A stretch of 64,000 nucleotides of DNA, taken from Linnemannia elongata (Eukaryota; Mortierellomycota; Mortierellomycetes; Mortierellales; Mortierellaceae). The notes beneath the pieces were generated by a model. That model searched no databases. It was given only the letters and a program-made list of their open reading frames with translations, and was not told the DNA's origin. Shown here piece after piece: positions 33,477 to 43,894 of the stretch. The stretch covers positions 744,001 to 808,000 of the forward strand of contig JAXBDG010000022.1 in assembly GCA_036320915.1 (NCBI GenBank). Reading direction: 5' to 3'. Positions within the stretch are counted from its first letter, which is position 1; every line of letters begins with the position of its first letter. The translations under genes and the position numbers were made by a program.

Positions 33477-34178
33477 TTACTTCTTCTTGGAAGTCTTCTT
33501 GGCGATGGTCTCATCGCCAACAAAAATACCCTTCTGGTTATAGGGCTCTGGCTCTCTCCATTTCCTGATCTTGAAAGCAAACTCCTTGACCTTCTGGATA
33601 TTGTTGCCCTGAAGCATGATCTTGTTGGGCAATGGGGTCGTGCACTGGATGCCCTCAGGGATCTCGATCTCAACAGGGTGGGAGTATCCCAGCTTCATCG
33701 ACAGCTTGTTGCCGCCCTCAATTGCTGCACGATAACCGACACCGACCAAACGGACAGGAACAGTGTAACCCTCTGTGACTCCAGTGACAGCATTGGCGAT
33801 CAAGGCCCGGGTGGTGCCCCACATCGCCCGCTGTTCCTTGATGGTGGAATCCTCGACCGAAACCGAGAGGAGGGAGTCTCCTTGTTCCTGTTCAAAGGCG
33901 AGCTTGATGTATGGCTTGATAGGGAGGATATGTTCTCCCAGGGGACCCTTGATGTGAAGAGTGGTCGAGTGGAGGTCTGCGGGGACTCGAGGAGTCAAGA
34001 TCGGCGTCTGGTCGTGAGTCATGACAACGTCCGAACCAAAGGGGAGGGTCTGCTTGCCAATGTGAGAGAGGACAGCGGGTGAGGTTGTGAATGAGCGGCG
34101 GATCGTTGAGTGTGCTGTTGATGCTGTTGATGCTGCGTTGAGGCAGGCTCCGAATCTCCTTGTGATCATGGTCGCCAT
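33477..34178 (-). CDS. MRPL6: Mitochondrial ribosomal protein uL6m
   Basis: Single exon, 233 residues, large mitoribosomal subunit. The first ~40 residues are Arg/Ser/Thr/Ala-rich without acidic residues (MITRRFGACLNAAST), an import presequence. The L6 body is clear: TLHIKGPLGEHILPI, then the second domain EGYTVPVRLVGVGYRA and KLSMKLGYSHPVEIEIPEG, ending with the L6 signature region (KVKEFAFKIRKWREPEPYNQKG) and a basic tail (KKTSKKK). The start at 34178 is preferred over an in-frame Met at 34319 because the presequence begins there. It is head to head with the uS14m gene. Confidence 0.94.
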   Translation of the reverse strand: MATMITRRFGACLNAASTASTAHSTIRRSFTTSPAVLSHIGKQTLPFGSDVVMTHDQTPILTPRVPADLHSTTLHIKGPLGEHILPIKPYIKLAFEQEQGDSLLSVSVEDSTIKEQRAMWGTTRALIANAVTGVTEGYTVPVRLVGVGYRAAIEGGNKLSMKLGYSHPVEIEIPEGIQCTTPLPNKIMLQGNNIQKVKEFAFKIRKWREPEPYNQKGIFVGDETIAKKTSKKK

Positions 34179-34462
34179 TGTCCTGTGATGTGTCTGGTGG
34201 GGTTGCCGGGGTGAGAGGAAGAAGAGTCGCTGCCTGAGGTTTCGTTCCTGGCTGTCCTTGTGTTCCTTCCCCGAAGAGAAGATCTGTTGTTGAGACCTGA
34301 AAGTGACTTTCTTTTTCATTTACACGGCTCTAGAGCAGGCTGCCTGACGTCACCCCGAGGCATGTCCTGTAAACAACGGTCAGATCAACTCCTTGTTCAA
34401 TTCATCTCCATCCCGCTTCGCCCGTCTCTTCCTCTTCGTTCCCTCCAACCACACACAACACA
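34179..34462. promoter_or_regulatory. Bidirectional promoter, uL6m / uS14m
   Basis: 284 bp separate the start codons of two mitoribosomal genes on opposite strands. There is no clear TATA. The plus-strand leader ends in CACACAACACA just before the ATG. Co-regulation is inferred from spacing and shared function. Confidence 0.6.
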
Positions 34463-34765
34463 ATGCCTCGCGCCCGTATTATCCGTGACATGAAGGCCAG
34501 GGCCACCGTGGCCTCTTCAGAAGTCGTCCGCCAGGCCTTCCGCTACTTGACCCACAACACCGCCCTCCCTGCCAAGGTCCGCGCCCAGGCACAGCTTCAG
34601 CTCAACGCCTTCCCTCGCGATGCCCGCCCCACCGCCATCCATAACCGTTGCCTCGAGACCGGCCGCGGTCGTGGTGTCCTCCGCGCCTTCCGTCTCTGCC
34701 GATTCCAGTTCCGTCTGAAGGCCTTGGAGGGCGAGCTCCCCGGTGTCAGGAAATCCACCTGGTAA
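34463..34765 (+). CDS. MRP2: Mitochondrial ribosomal protein uS14m
   Basis: Single exon, 100 residues, small mitoribosomal subunit (uS14 family, yeast Mrp2). Visible family features are the basic N-terminus (RARIIRDMKARATV), the core HNRCLETGRGRGVLRAFRLC, and the C-terminal FRLKALEGELPGVRKSTW ending in the conserved Trp. The zinc-binding Cys pairs of some bacterial uS14 proteins are absent, as in other mitochondrial members. Length is typical. Confidence 0.94.
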   Translation: MPRARIIRDMKARATVASSEVVRQAFRYLTHNTALPAKVRAQAQLQLNAFPRDARPTAIHNRCLETGRGRGVLRAFRLCRFQFRLKALEGELPGVRKSTW

Positions 34766-35457
34766 ACTTGCCACCTGTGGAGGGGCAAGGCAGGATCGTT
34801 CAGCATATTATCTCGGGATGATTTTCGGCAGGAACAAAGGAGCAGGATCGAGAGGAATCACCGAGACTCTCATCAATTGGGAACCTTTGTCATCCAACAG
34901 AAACCCAAGGCATATCGACCAACGACTCCCATCTTAGACAACAAACACCCACGCACTCGCATACACACAAAACTCCAAGACGACAGCACGGAAAGAATCG
35001 ACTGAATCCTTCTTTTTTTCTTTTTTTGCAGTCTACACCAACCCTCGACCTCATCCTTATTCAACAACACCTAGATTAGAGCAGGACTTCACCTTTGTAC
35101 TATTAAACTTCACTCAGCACTCATTTTTTTATTATTTCGGCGTGAATGAACCTGGAGGACTTGTACATCAGGAAGAATCGACCATACTGCTTTTAATTGA
35201 TTGACTGGCAGGTGAATCTCTCAGAGGAGCTTTTCAGTATTCGGAAACAACATTACAGAAGGATCAAGTAAATGGATTAAGCAGACAGCAATTTATTATA
35301 GTTGTTCTTTTCTAAGAAATCAACCGAGACTATGTACAGGAAAATGACAGCTGCGAAGAAAGTAATAGCTGAAAGAAGAGTAGGGAGTTGTGCGAAAAGA
35401 AAGCAAAGTAATTTACAAGACGCGATAAAAGTGAGGCAAAGTTGTACAGGCATAGAC
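34766..35457. other. 3' regions of uS14m and the 35.5-kb gene
   Basis: A possible GT-AG intron lies in the 3' UTR of the uS14m gene (T-rich tract then TTTTTTTGCAG at about 35020-35031), but no coding sequence follows. No gene is seen. Confidence 0.45.
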
Positions 35458-36726
35458 TTAATCAAGGTCCATATCCATGATCTTGTCCTCCAATTCGTGA
35501 ATCAACCTGTCAGAGTTGTCGACGGAGGTATGAGCGGCCTGGTGGATGTTGTCGTCATCATCGAGTTCCTCGATGACCGTCAAGGGGCGCTCGTCGTCGT
35601 TGTCGCCATTGTCCAGCAAGGCTCGGGGAAGGGGAGGTCGGTAAAGGACCAATTCGTTGCCCTGCAAGTTGTCCAATGAAGGGATATCGTGGTCATCGTT
35701 CCAGCGCTTCCGGATCAATGCATCGACACCGTCGGCAAGTGTGACGGTCTTGGGACCCTCGTAGCGGATCAGAGCCATCTCGGGTCGTGCCACCTTCTCG
35801 CGCGTATCGTTGATGTGGCTATCTTCGTCATCGCTCATCCAGCCAGTTGCGTCCATCATTGCCTCATCGCGATAACCGTATGTGTTGTTGTTATTGTTGT
35901 TGTTATTGGCGTTGATGGTGGCGTGCAGATGTCTTGGACGAGCAATATTACGCCTGTTTGGACGCTTCCGTTCCCGACCCTGCTCTAGTTCATCTAAAGG
36001 TGTCAAGAGTCCGTCGTCATTTGTAGAAGAATCGACTCTTGACCGCTTGGCAGGAGAAGGCAAAGCAGGAGCGTGGTCGAGTACAGCGCTGAGCGAGCCA
36101 TCCTCCAGAACATCATACACCTCTCGCAAAGACTCGACAGACGAGGACGAAGAAGACTCGGCCAGGCTTTCGCGTGGGCGCTTGTGATCACTCTGCCCGA
36201 CGTTCATGGCGATAAGCTCTTCGCCCGAGGAAAGATCGATAATGCTGGGTCCATCGGTGGTCTTGGAGGTAGTGGGAAAGTGAAGCAGTGTGGTTGAGGC
36301 TCCATGCTCTGTTGGGTAGAGTGTTTCAGAGACTGTAGTTGGTGGCGACGCTACCGATTGGGCAAAAGAGTTGGTAGCACTGTTGGTTGTGTTCGAAGCG
36401 GTGTGAATTTCATTGATAAAGGCCGTTGCTGCTGAGCGCCTGGGTTTCTTGCAAGGACGGGGCCGTGAGAGGAAAGGTGGGGGATCCTGCAGGGACGAAT
36501 CAAGGGCAGAGAGGAACTCTGGCTCAAAGTGCAGCGAGTGTTTCCGTCTCTTGTTGTTGATGTTTGCAGAGGAGGGGGGCTGGTTGGAGTCGAGGCGAGA
36601 AGGTTGGGAGGAGAGGTGGTGGAGGCTATTCTGTTGAGCGAGCAGCTCCAATTCCTTGTGATGCCTCTCTGCAGCCGAGAAGGCCGAGTTGTAAGCAAAG
36701 AAGGGGTCCACCGGCCGCGCAAACAT
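35458..36726 (-). CDS. Predicted disordered nuclear protein, unknown
   Basis: Single exon, 422 residues, starting MFARPVDPFFAYNSAFSAAE. An N-terminal helix (AAERHHKELELLAQQNSL) is the only ordered part suggested. The rest is Ser/Pro/Asn/Asp-rich with several basic clusters resembling nuclear localisation signals (NKRRKH, AKRSRVD, ERKRPNRRN). An Asn run is encoded by ATT/GTT triplets near 35885-35910. The C-terminal ~100 residues (DGVDALIRKRWNDDHDIPSL, LVLYRPPLPRALLDNG) look more conserved and end in acidic DKIMDMDLD. No family is recognised. The length and the absence of stops across 1.27 kb support it being real. Confidence 0.7.
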   Translation of the reverse strand: MFARPVDPFFAYNSAFSAAERHHKELELLAQQNSLHHLSSQPSRLDSNQPPSSANINNKRRKHSLHFEPEFLSALDSSLQDPPPFLSRPRPCKKPRRSAATAFINEIHTASNTTNSATNSFAQSVASPPTTVSETLYPTEHGASTTLLHFPTTSKTTDGPSIIDLSSGEELIAMNVGQSDHKRPRESLAESSSSSSVESLREVYDVLEDGSLSAVLDHAPALPSPAKRSRVDSSTNDDGLLTPLDELEQGRERKRPNRRNIARPRHLHATINANNNNNNNNTYGYRDEAMMDATGWMSDDEDSHINDTREKVARPEMALIRYEGPKTVTLADGVDALIRKRWNDDHDIPSLDNLQGNELVLYRPPLPRALLDNGDNDDERPLTVIEELDDDDNIHQAAHTSVDNSDRLIHELEDKIMDMDLD

Positions 36727-37281
36727 GTTTGTAGATAGTTTGTGTTTGGTGGGAGTGGTTGTTGTTGTTGAAGACGTTGTTATTGAAAGTAAGGGACCAG
36801 TGTGAGTGCAGCGAGTAGAAAAGAACGAGAGGATGAGAAGAGAGGCGTGAGAGGAGAGGTGTGAATGTAAGAAAAGGAGAGTGAATGGGCTAAAGGTGAA
36901 AATGAAGATAAAAAAAAAAGAGTGCGAAGTGCGTTCTTCTTATGCTTCTTAAGTGCCCAGTTAGGTTTCTGTGCGTTCGTTCTTTGATGTTCCTTCACTT
37001 CATCACTTTCAGACAAATTTTTATATTTCACCGCTGACAACGAACGAAGCCCAGAGAAGCGTCTGGAAAAAACAGGATGAGCCTCGACTGAAAGCACAGA
37101 TAGTGTGACTGTTCAATCCATCGACTGCCACTGCCGCCCAGGGACTGGCTGAATGGTCCCTGCCCTTCTCTGCCTTGGTGGGGATGCCGGCAGCTGGGTT
37201 CCCTTTGCCTTTTGAGTACTCGATGGATACAAGCCCTCACGCGTGGATGTGCGCGTCTACTTGAAGGCAATCAACACACCA

Positions 37282-37314
<33 letters not shown>
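37282..37314. repeat. (CA)n(TA)n microsatellite
   Basis: About ten CA dinucleotides run directly into about six TA dinucleotides. Confidence 0.9.
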
Positions 37315-37501
37315 CACCTACACATACTACACTTACATATACACCTGCGAGATCAGTTCAGCAGAATATTAAGTCAATCAGTCGTCCATGCACTTCGGTT
37401 AGACTTTTTTGAACAGAGGTATGAAATTCCTGTGATCAAGAGAACAGGAGGGACCACTGATCACTAATTTACTGATATGCTCGACCACAATATACATCAT
37501 G

Positions 37502-37504
<3 letters not shown>

Positions 37505-37537
<33 letters not shown>

Positions 37538-37616
37538 CGCACTTCAAAAGATGTCAGAAGGGAACCCGCCTGGATGCCAGTACTCGTGGTCATCTTTGGT
37601 TGCCACCTCTCTTGGA

Positions 37617-37651
<35 letters not shown>
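37505..37651. repeat. A30 and T33 homopolymers in inverted orientation
   Basis: A run of 30 A (37505-37534) and a run of 33 T (37619-37651) are separated by 84 bp. They can pair as a 30-bp A:T stem in RNA or single-stranded DNA. Confidence 0.9.
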
Positions 37652-37984
37652 CTCTCCTCTCTGCTGCCAATTTTTTGTTTTTTTTAGCTCTTCACTTCAT
37701 TCTCTGTCCGTGAGTTGTATCTGCCCCCTCCCTCTCTCCTTCCTTTTTTCCTTTTTCCTTTCCCCTTCTCGTCCCTTTCTATCCCCTGTCCCTTTTCCAT
37801 TTCCTCCCCCTTCTATCACCTCCTGCTTTGCTCTTTCGCTCCTTCGTTACTTTCTTCCCTCTTCTTCCTCACCCTCTCACTTCCTTTACAAGCCTACATC
37901 GACATCTCACCCAAATCAAAGCTGTAGACCATCGTCAGCAAGAAAGACACACTACCACCACACGGGCATCGCGAATTCACATGC

Positions 37985-38869
37985 ATGTCCGGTCATGGAG
38001 AAGACGCCCCAGGGCCACCACCCACTCCCGCATCTGCCCACGCTCATGCCACGACCACCCCCTCAGCCATACCTGCTCAGACCATCAACAACAACAATAC
38101 AGCACCGCTCATAGACCACACCAAGACTCCTGCACCGACACCCGACAGCCTGCCTGAGCATGCTCCCAATAGCTCTAATACTATCACGAGCACACGAGGA
38201 GGCACCAAAGACAGGGCACCTCAGGAGAGTCCACCAACTACAACTACAGCCACAACCACAGTGACAGCTACTGCAACAGCACCTGCACCAACAGCTGGAC
38301 CCACGCCCATGGACAATCACTCACCCCGCTCCGTCTCCGCATCCAACTCGACCTCCTCTAATCTGGGTTCAGCGCCAGCCTTCAACTCAAGAATCAGTTC
38401 TCCCCCACCCCCTATGAGCCTCGCTACAGGATACTTTTCTCAAGTCCCTACTCAGTCCACAACGCAGCTTCAGCTCCAAGTCAATACGAAATCATGCTCG
38501 ACCTCCCCACCCACGCTCAACCTTGTCCCCGCCACGCCTGGGCCCACCTCAGCCAACTCTAAGCCCTTAACGACCGACCTCCCTACCTCCAACCCCTCGA
38601 CCCTCTCAAAACACAAGGGACAACCTGTCCTCCCCTACCTCGTGACCCCCAAAGAGGAAAAGAGTCATGGAACCATATGGGGTCTTTGGGATCACGACGA
38701 CAGTCTTCCGTCAAAAGCTATCGCCAAAGTCACAAAGTCCAGCAAAGGTCCTCCAAGCACTTCAGGGTCCTCCAAAGTTGTTACCTCTATGGGAGCCGAA
38801 GCAGGACGGAAAGCACTCTTGGCTCTGCAGAGCGTCGCAGCAGAAGAAGGAGCACCTATCTCCATTGGA

Positions 38870-38915
<46 letters not shown>

Positions 38916-41525
38916 TGTTATGCATCAATTGCATCTAAAGCACGCTTCATTGACACATTCATTGATATCGCGTGCTCGGACATGATGTCGTCAATGGCTG
39001 TCGAGTGCCTAACCAAAGTCCTTTTTATATTTTGCATTGCTCGCCTGATGGTAGCCCCTAGAAAAAAAGCATCTGCCCAGCAACTGGCATCAAAATTCAC
39101 GATTCTTGCACCCCCCATGTCATCGACACTCTCTGTTGCGTCGGCCCCTGTTTCGCCGCACAAAGAGAGAGGCATTGAGGCATTAGCAACAGGACTTTCA
39201 CCCGCCACGCCTTTTGAATCGGTCTCATTGCCAGCCACTCCGACCGCCACAGAAAACAGATCTACCTGCCTTCCAGAGAATGGCTTCTTCCTGGCTGTCA
39301 TGTCAGTCTACTGGTCAAACCTCGTTGGGCCGCGGATAGAACAGGTGAGGCAACTCTTGGAGTTTTTATTGTGGCGGACTGATGTAATCCGATCGTCGTG
39401 TCTGGACAAAAAATTCTTCATTTTACTCACTCCAACCGCTGTTGTTGTTTTGTCATTTTCTTTTCCTTCTAATGAAATGCAATGGTTGCACAAAATTCAG
39501 ATCTGGACCCCGCGAGTTGGCTGTCCCGACGAGTCAACCCTTAACCAATTGGCTAAGCAGATCTTGAACGGGGAAGTCATGCGGACGACGGAGACGGTAG
39601 AGTCAAAGATGGTGGTGCTTCAGGAAGAAGGTATGCTAAAGCATCCAATGTATTTTGATTGATGTCGTTGCCTTTTGTTAACAGACCGTTTCCCCAGCAC
39701 CAGGGGCATGCCAGAAATAAATGCTCACCAAGGGTCTTGTGATTCTGTTCCTGTGAATCAACAATAGGTCTTATTGCCATGTCATACCTATATACAGCCA
39801 ACCCCTCCATGGCAGAGACTTGTTCGTTCAGCAGCACCACTCTCGGGATCACAACAGGAACACTTGCCATGTCAACCAAATTTGTCCTCAGCTTTGTCGT
39901 CCCTCTGGCCTACCTTCAAAACTTTTCTGGATTCTTTGGCATCATGTCGGACCATGCCCCAGTCTTGATAGAGATCCTTCGTGGTCTCCGATCCGGTCTT
40001 GTAAGTCTCTTATGGCGGCAAAATACGCGCAACACCTTTGAAACATGGATCGATTTATTGACATGATTGCTACTTCTTTGTTCACTTTGGTAGAGATTGA
40101 ACGTCGCACTTGATTTGTTTGCTGAGGAGCATTTGGTGCCCTTTGTGGAGGATGTAATGACAATGGAAGCAGTGGCAATGGCCATCGAAGGAGCGAAGGT
40201 ATATATACGGGAAGCACATGGGGATTATGGGATACCCCCTAATTGCGAACGGGACTCTTACCTGCTTTCCTGTCCTCTCAAACTATAGGTGAGCCATATT
40301 GCGCTTGGACGAGAAGGCGATCAAGTGTTTGGACGGGAATTCTTGAACCGTGCCATCACTTCTCACTTGCAGACGAACTCGTCGACGGTGGTAGTTGGCA
40401 ACAACATCACCATCATGAACATGGTAAGCTTCAAGGTTGTTTACTGTTACTCCTTATTCCACCATATGTTCGATACAAGTAGCGAAACTAATATACTTAC
40501 ATACTTATCTCTGGACCATAGATGATCAACACATTGGCATTGTTCTTGTCAGCAGAGGATAGAGCAAAGTCATGTCACGCGAGAAAACAGCATCGCTACC
40601 TCCCGGACTTGTTTCTTCAGGGAATCTACACACCCAGCATCGGAAAGCAATCGAACACTTCAGGGTCTACCATTGACGCAGAGACTGGATTGCCGTTGCG
40701 CAAGTCGGATCGGTGTAGCCGGTTATATCACATACTTTCTTCGCCCTTTCCAACCACCATTGTCGATACCGTGCGGTGTAAGGTGGAACAGACGGAGCGG
40801 TTTCCCAAGTATACCGCGCTTAGGTCAGAATACCGGAGAGAACAAACAAAATGCGTCATTGAACGCTCCATCAGCCGAGTCACGGCGTGGAATGCATCCA
40901 ACCAAGTTGGGTATCTGAACTTGAGCTCAATACCTCCGCAGACCTTCCAAAAGAACACTGGATCAGATGCAGGAGGATTCTGGGGCGCCAAGCGGGAAAA
41001 CAGCTGGACAAGCATGGAGTGGAAGGGGCAAAAGGTCGTACGGCCAGTTCAGTCTGCTGCGCCTATGGTGGAAAACCTTGTCCGATGTACTGTGGGCTTG
41101 CCGATTGAGATGCGCGAAGGATATGTCCGTCAATGGCGGCGTGGTCTTGTTAAACGATCCATGTCCCTCGTCAAGTTTGTCCGCAAAGAAGGGTACGGTT
41201 TCAAGCAAGCTGAATAATAACAATCCTTGAGGGTATTGTATTTTGTCACCAAACATTTGGTTAACTCGAGACTTTCAACTTCTATAGGGTTGACCTTGCA
41301 GAACAATTGGAGCAACAGCAGCGGAACCCCAAGCAAAAGTCAACATCTACTGATCAGGACTCGACTCTGGATGAAGAACCACAACAGGCAACATTTCAAT
41401 CAGCCCAGGAAATCTTTCAACAACTGGGTATCGACTCGAGTGATCTCAGTATCATTCTTGGAACCGCCGAGCGGATACTTCCTTCTGTCACGGAGTTTGT
41501 TCGTGTTCACCTTGGCGTGGAGTGA
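37985..41525 (+). CDS. C9orf72: C9orf72-like longin/DENN protein
   Basis: Exons 37985-38870, 39055-39344, 39501-39630, 39768-40000, 40094-40198, 40289-40423, 40522-41192 and 41288-41525 join in frame to 895 residues. Human C9orf72, with SMCR8 and WDR41, is a GTPase regulator in autophagy and lysosome control. Residues 1 to about 365 are a Ser/Thr/Pro-rich disordered extension absent from the animal protein. From about 370 the longin/DENN body aligns: GFFLAVMSVYWSNLVGPRIE, then IWTPRVG (human HIWAPK), LAKQILNGEVMRTTE (human LANHTLNGEILRNAE), AITSHLQTNSSTVVVGNN (human AISSHLQTCGCSVVVGSS), LFLSAEDRA and LFLQGIY, SSPFPTTIVD (human YAPYPTTHID), and C-terminal AERILPSVTEFVRVHLG. The human protein is 481 residues, which matches the conserved part. 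Introns split the domain seven times, all with matching phases. The first intron opens with GT followed by A41. Family assignment is by recognised motifs, not by a search. Confidence 0.87.
38873..38913 (+). repeat. A41 homopolymer at a 5' splice site
   Basis: Forty-one A directly follow the GT of the first C9orf72-like intron (exon ends at 38870). Read through, it would encode poly-Lys, but the downstream frame is only rejoined by splicing to 39055. Confidence 0.9.
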
Positions 41526-41690
41526 AAGACATCTTTTTTTTTGTTTCTTGGCACTAATAAAAATCGGCATAGTCAAGTAGCGAAAACATGGAGCATTGCA
41601 GACAGGTGTTTTTCTTGTCAAGTGTATTTATTTACAGAGGGGTGGGAAAGGAGTGGTATTACAAAGAGAAAGAGGGAAGTAGCATATGAT

Positions 41691-42140
41691 TTAGACGTTG
41701 CGCTGGAGGGTTCCTTGAGCTTCGGTGGTGGCACCATCAACCTTCATGGACTGATCGTTCGTCAAGTCGCCGACCCTCTGCTTGATCTTGCCCTCGAGTT
41801 CATGTTCAGCTCCACGGACCTGAGCCCTAGCATCTTCAACCTTCTGCTGAGTATCAGCGCTCGACTTTTGAGCGGCTCCCTCTGCAGCCAGACCCGACAA
41901 CCCGAGAGTCTGACCGATGGCCTGCTTGGCGCCTCCGACAGCCGAGTTGGCGCTGTTCTCGGCAGTGTGTTGGAGTCGTTCAGCTTGTGCCTTGGCGTCC
42001 GCGACCTTTTGAGCGGTCTCGGCTTCGGATTTCTGGCGGGCACCGTCGGCGGCCATGTCGGGGTAGCCCAATGTCTGGCCGATGGTTTGCTTGGCGGCGC
42101 CGATGTATTGGTTGGCGGTGTTGGAGAGGCGTTCAGTCAT
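41691..42140 (-). CDS. CsbD/Hmp1-like stress protein 3, internally duplicated
   Basis: Single exon, 149 residues, starting MTERLSNTANQYIGAAKQ. It contains two CsbD-type units: about 12-55 (IGAAKQTIGQTLGYPDMAAD) and about 66-110 (VGGAKQAIGQTLGLSGLAAE), then a tail that matches the ends of paralogues 1 and 2 (RVGDLTNDQSM against NVGSLTGNTSM). So it is a paralogue with one extra repeat. It is charged, Ala/Gln-rich and lacks a hydrophobic core. A TATA-like box (42229-42236) lies about 90 bp upstream. Probable role: a stress-induced hydrophilic or DNA-structure-binding protein. Confidence 0.82.
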   Translation of the reverse strand: MTERLSNTANQYIGAAKQTIGQTLGYPDMAADGARQKSEAETAQKVADAKAQAERLQHTAENSANSAVGGAKQAIGQTLGLSGLAAEGAAQKSSADTQQKVEDARAQVRGAEHELEGKIKQRVGDLTNDQSMKVDGATTEAQGTLQRNV

Positions 42141-42228
42141 TTTGGTGGTGGTGGTGTTGTTGTTGATTTTGTTGGGAGTGTGGATGTGTTGGTGTTGGTT
42201 GTTGGTTTGATGAATGGAAGGAAAGGTC

Positions 42229-42236
42229 TTTTTATA
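42229..42236 (-). promoter_or_regulatory. TATA box of CsbD-like gene 3
   Basis: TATAAAAA on the minus strand, about 90 bp upstream of the ATG at 42140, as in the two other family members. Confidence 0.55.
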
Positions 42237-43894
42237 CGATTTTTTTTCTTTTTGCAGTGAGTGATGATGCGTCTATGCTGTAACTATGACGATGTCGATA
42301 GTGAAAATTGATAAATTCATCCTCGTGCTATCAGAAACCTAGTCAATCAAAATGACGGCACTTGTTTAGTGGCTGGTGGGTTGATGGTGCCTGAATATTC
42401 TACGATATGGGGGAACTGGCTTAACTGTCATTCGATGACATCGAGGGTTTAGCTAGGATGGGTACCGTCAGAGGTCTGGTGACGATGGTGGTCGTAGGAA
42501 AGAATCCCTTGGTGTATAGGCTTAGCAGTAGGCACGTCTCGAACTATCAAAAGTGATTCCAAGAAGTGAGTTTAAAAAAAAAAACAAAAAAAAAAATCAC
42601 GAGTCTTATCCCTTTTGGCCACACTTACTATGCAGGAGTACAGTACAACGAGAAAAAAATATACGATATGCACTGTTGTATGTTGATTGAGAGTCTGCTC
42701 TCCTATCTGGATTTTGGAAAATATGTCCCCAAGTTTAAGCAATGATGGCCCATTTGCTTCTTTGATATCTGAGGCTCTGTGTCGTTTGTGCTTTGTACTA
42801 ACCACCCTGGAGATGAAATTTCATTTCCTCTGGTCGCGAAGGTTAAAAGAAATGAGCGACGGATGGATAGGGTGTATGGTGGGGGAGAGAGAGAGAGGGG
42901 GGGGGGGCAATGAAAATGAATGGCATAAAGTTGGGAGGGGTGCTGGGCTCATTTTCCTTTCATTCATTTAGAGTATCCATGAATATTTTTTGACCATTTG
43001 CCCAAAGCAAGGTTTGCCGATGTATATGGATGTGTTGAATGGAGAGTGAGTGTATGTGTGCGTGCACCACTTGGCGTTCCATTTTATTGCTCCCAGACTG
43101 ACTGACTGTCATATGGAAGCAATTGAACTCTCTCTCCTTGAACTCGGATAGACCAAAGTAATCTGGTACCACCATAGGAATGGAGGGGGAGCAAGCAAGA
43201 AACAAGAGGAAGCAGAAACAGTTATCAACTCCCTTCTTCCGTATTCGTTTCATCGTGCTCGTTGGCAAGTGTCATGTTCATTAGCCCTCCTTCCCCTTGC
43301 CGTTGTCACCGGTCAGGTAGTTGTCCTTCCGTCTGCCTGTCTGTCTGTCTGTCTGCCTGAGAAGGCACAGTTAGTCAGACAAGTAAAACCTCCGACATTA
43401 CACATCCACCCTGGTTACCCTTTAGTCTTTTTTAATTGTCTCCGTGAACACTCTCTCTAATGTTCTTTTTCATTTCATTACTGCCACTCGTTTTGGTTTT
43501 TTCCCTCTCCGCCTCAACTGTGAGAGAGTAATGCTCTCAGATGTCTTGTTCACCAGCCCAAGTCCATTTTCTGCTCACTTGCCAAACCATCCTCTCCCCC
43601 TTTTTTTCTCGCCTTCGTCTTTTGTCAATGGGCAATTGATGGCAGTGGCACTGCGATCGATTACCCTTTGCTCATAATAAAAATAGTATTGCCCCTGCTG
43701 CCCATCCTTTGTTCTTCTTCTCTTCTTCTTTCCCAACCAAACCCCCACCCTTTTCCTTCTTTTCTCTTTCACACGTTCTACCGCTCCACCTCTCGCCCAC
43801 TTATACCCCTCCCTCCCTCCTTCCAATTTTCATAGAATCCAAAACCAAAAAAAAAAACCTAACGAACCCTGCATATACGACCAACTACATCAAC
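42237..43894. other. Intergenic region
   Basis: No credible gene is seen. It contains a G-rich run near 42897-42908, short CTGT repeats near 43338-43355, and from about 43700 the pyrimidine-rich leader of the next gene. Confidence 0.55.

Larger units (their letters stand above)
36727..37984. other. Divergent promoter region rich in simple repeats
   Basis: This lies between the divergent 35.5-kb gene and the C9orf72-like gene. It contains a CA then TA microsatellite (37282-37314), A30 (37505-37534), T33 (37619-37651) and a pyrimidine-rich leader (37650-37920). No gene is seen. Confidence 0.55.

Noticed and set aside
35000..35060. Possible extra exon of uS14m after a TTTTTTTGCAG acceptor
   Set aside because: The protein already ends at the conserved C-terminal Trp, so any splicing here would be in the 3' UTR.
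38667..39662. 331-codon ORF reading through the A41 tract as poly-Lys
   Set aside because: It is an artefact of ignoring the intron 38871-39054. The upstream reading frame differs, and splicing joins the correct frames.
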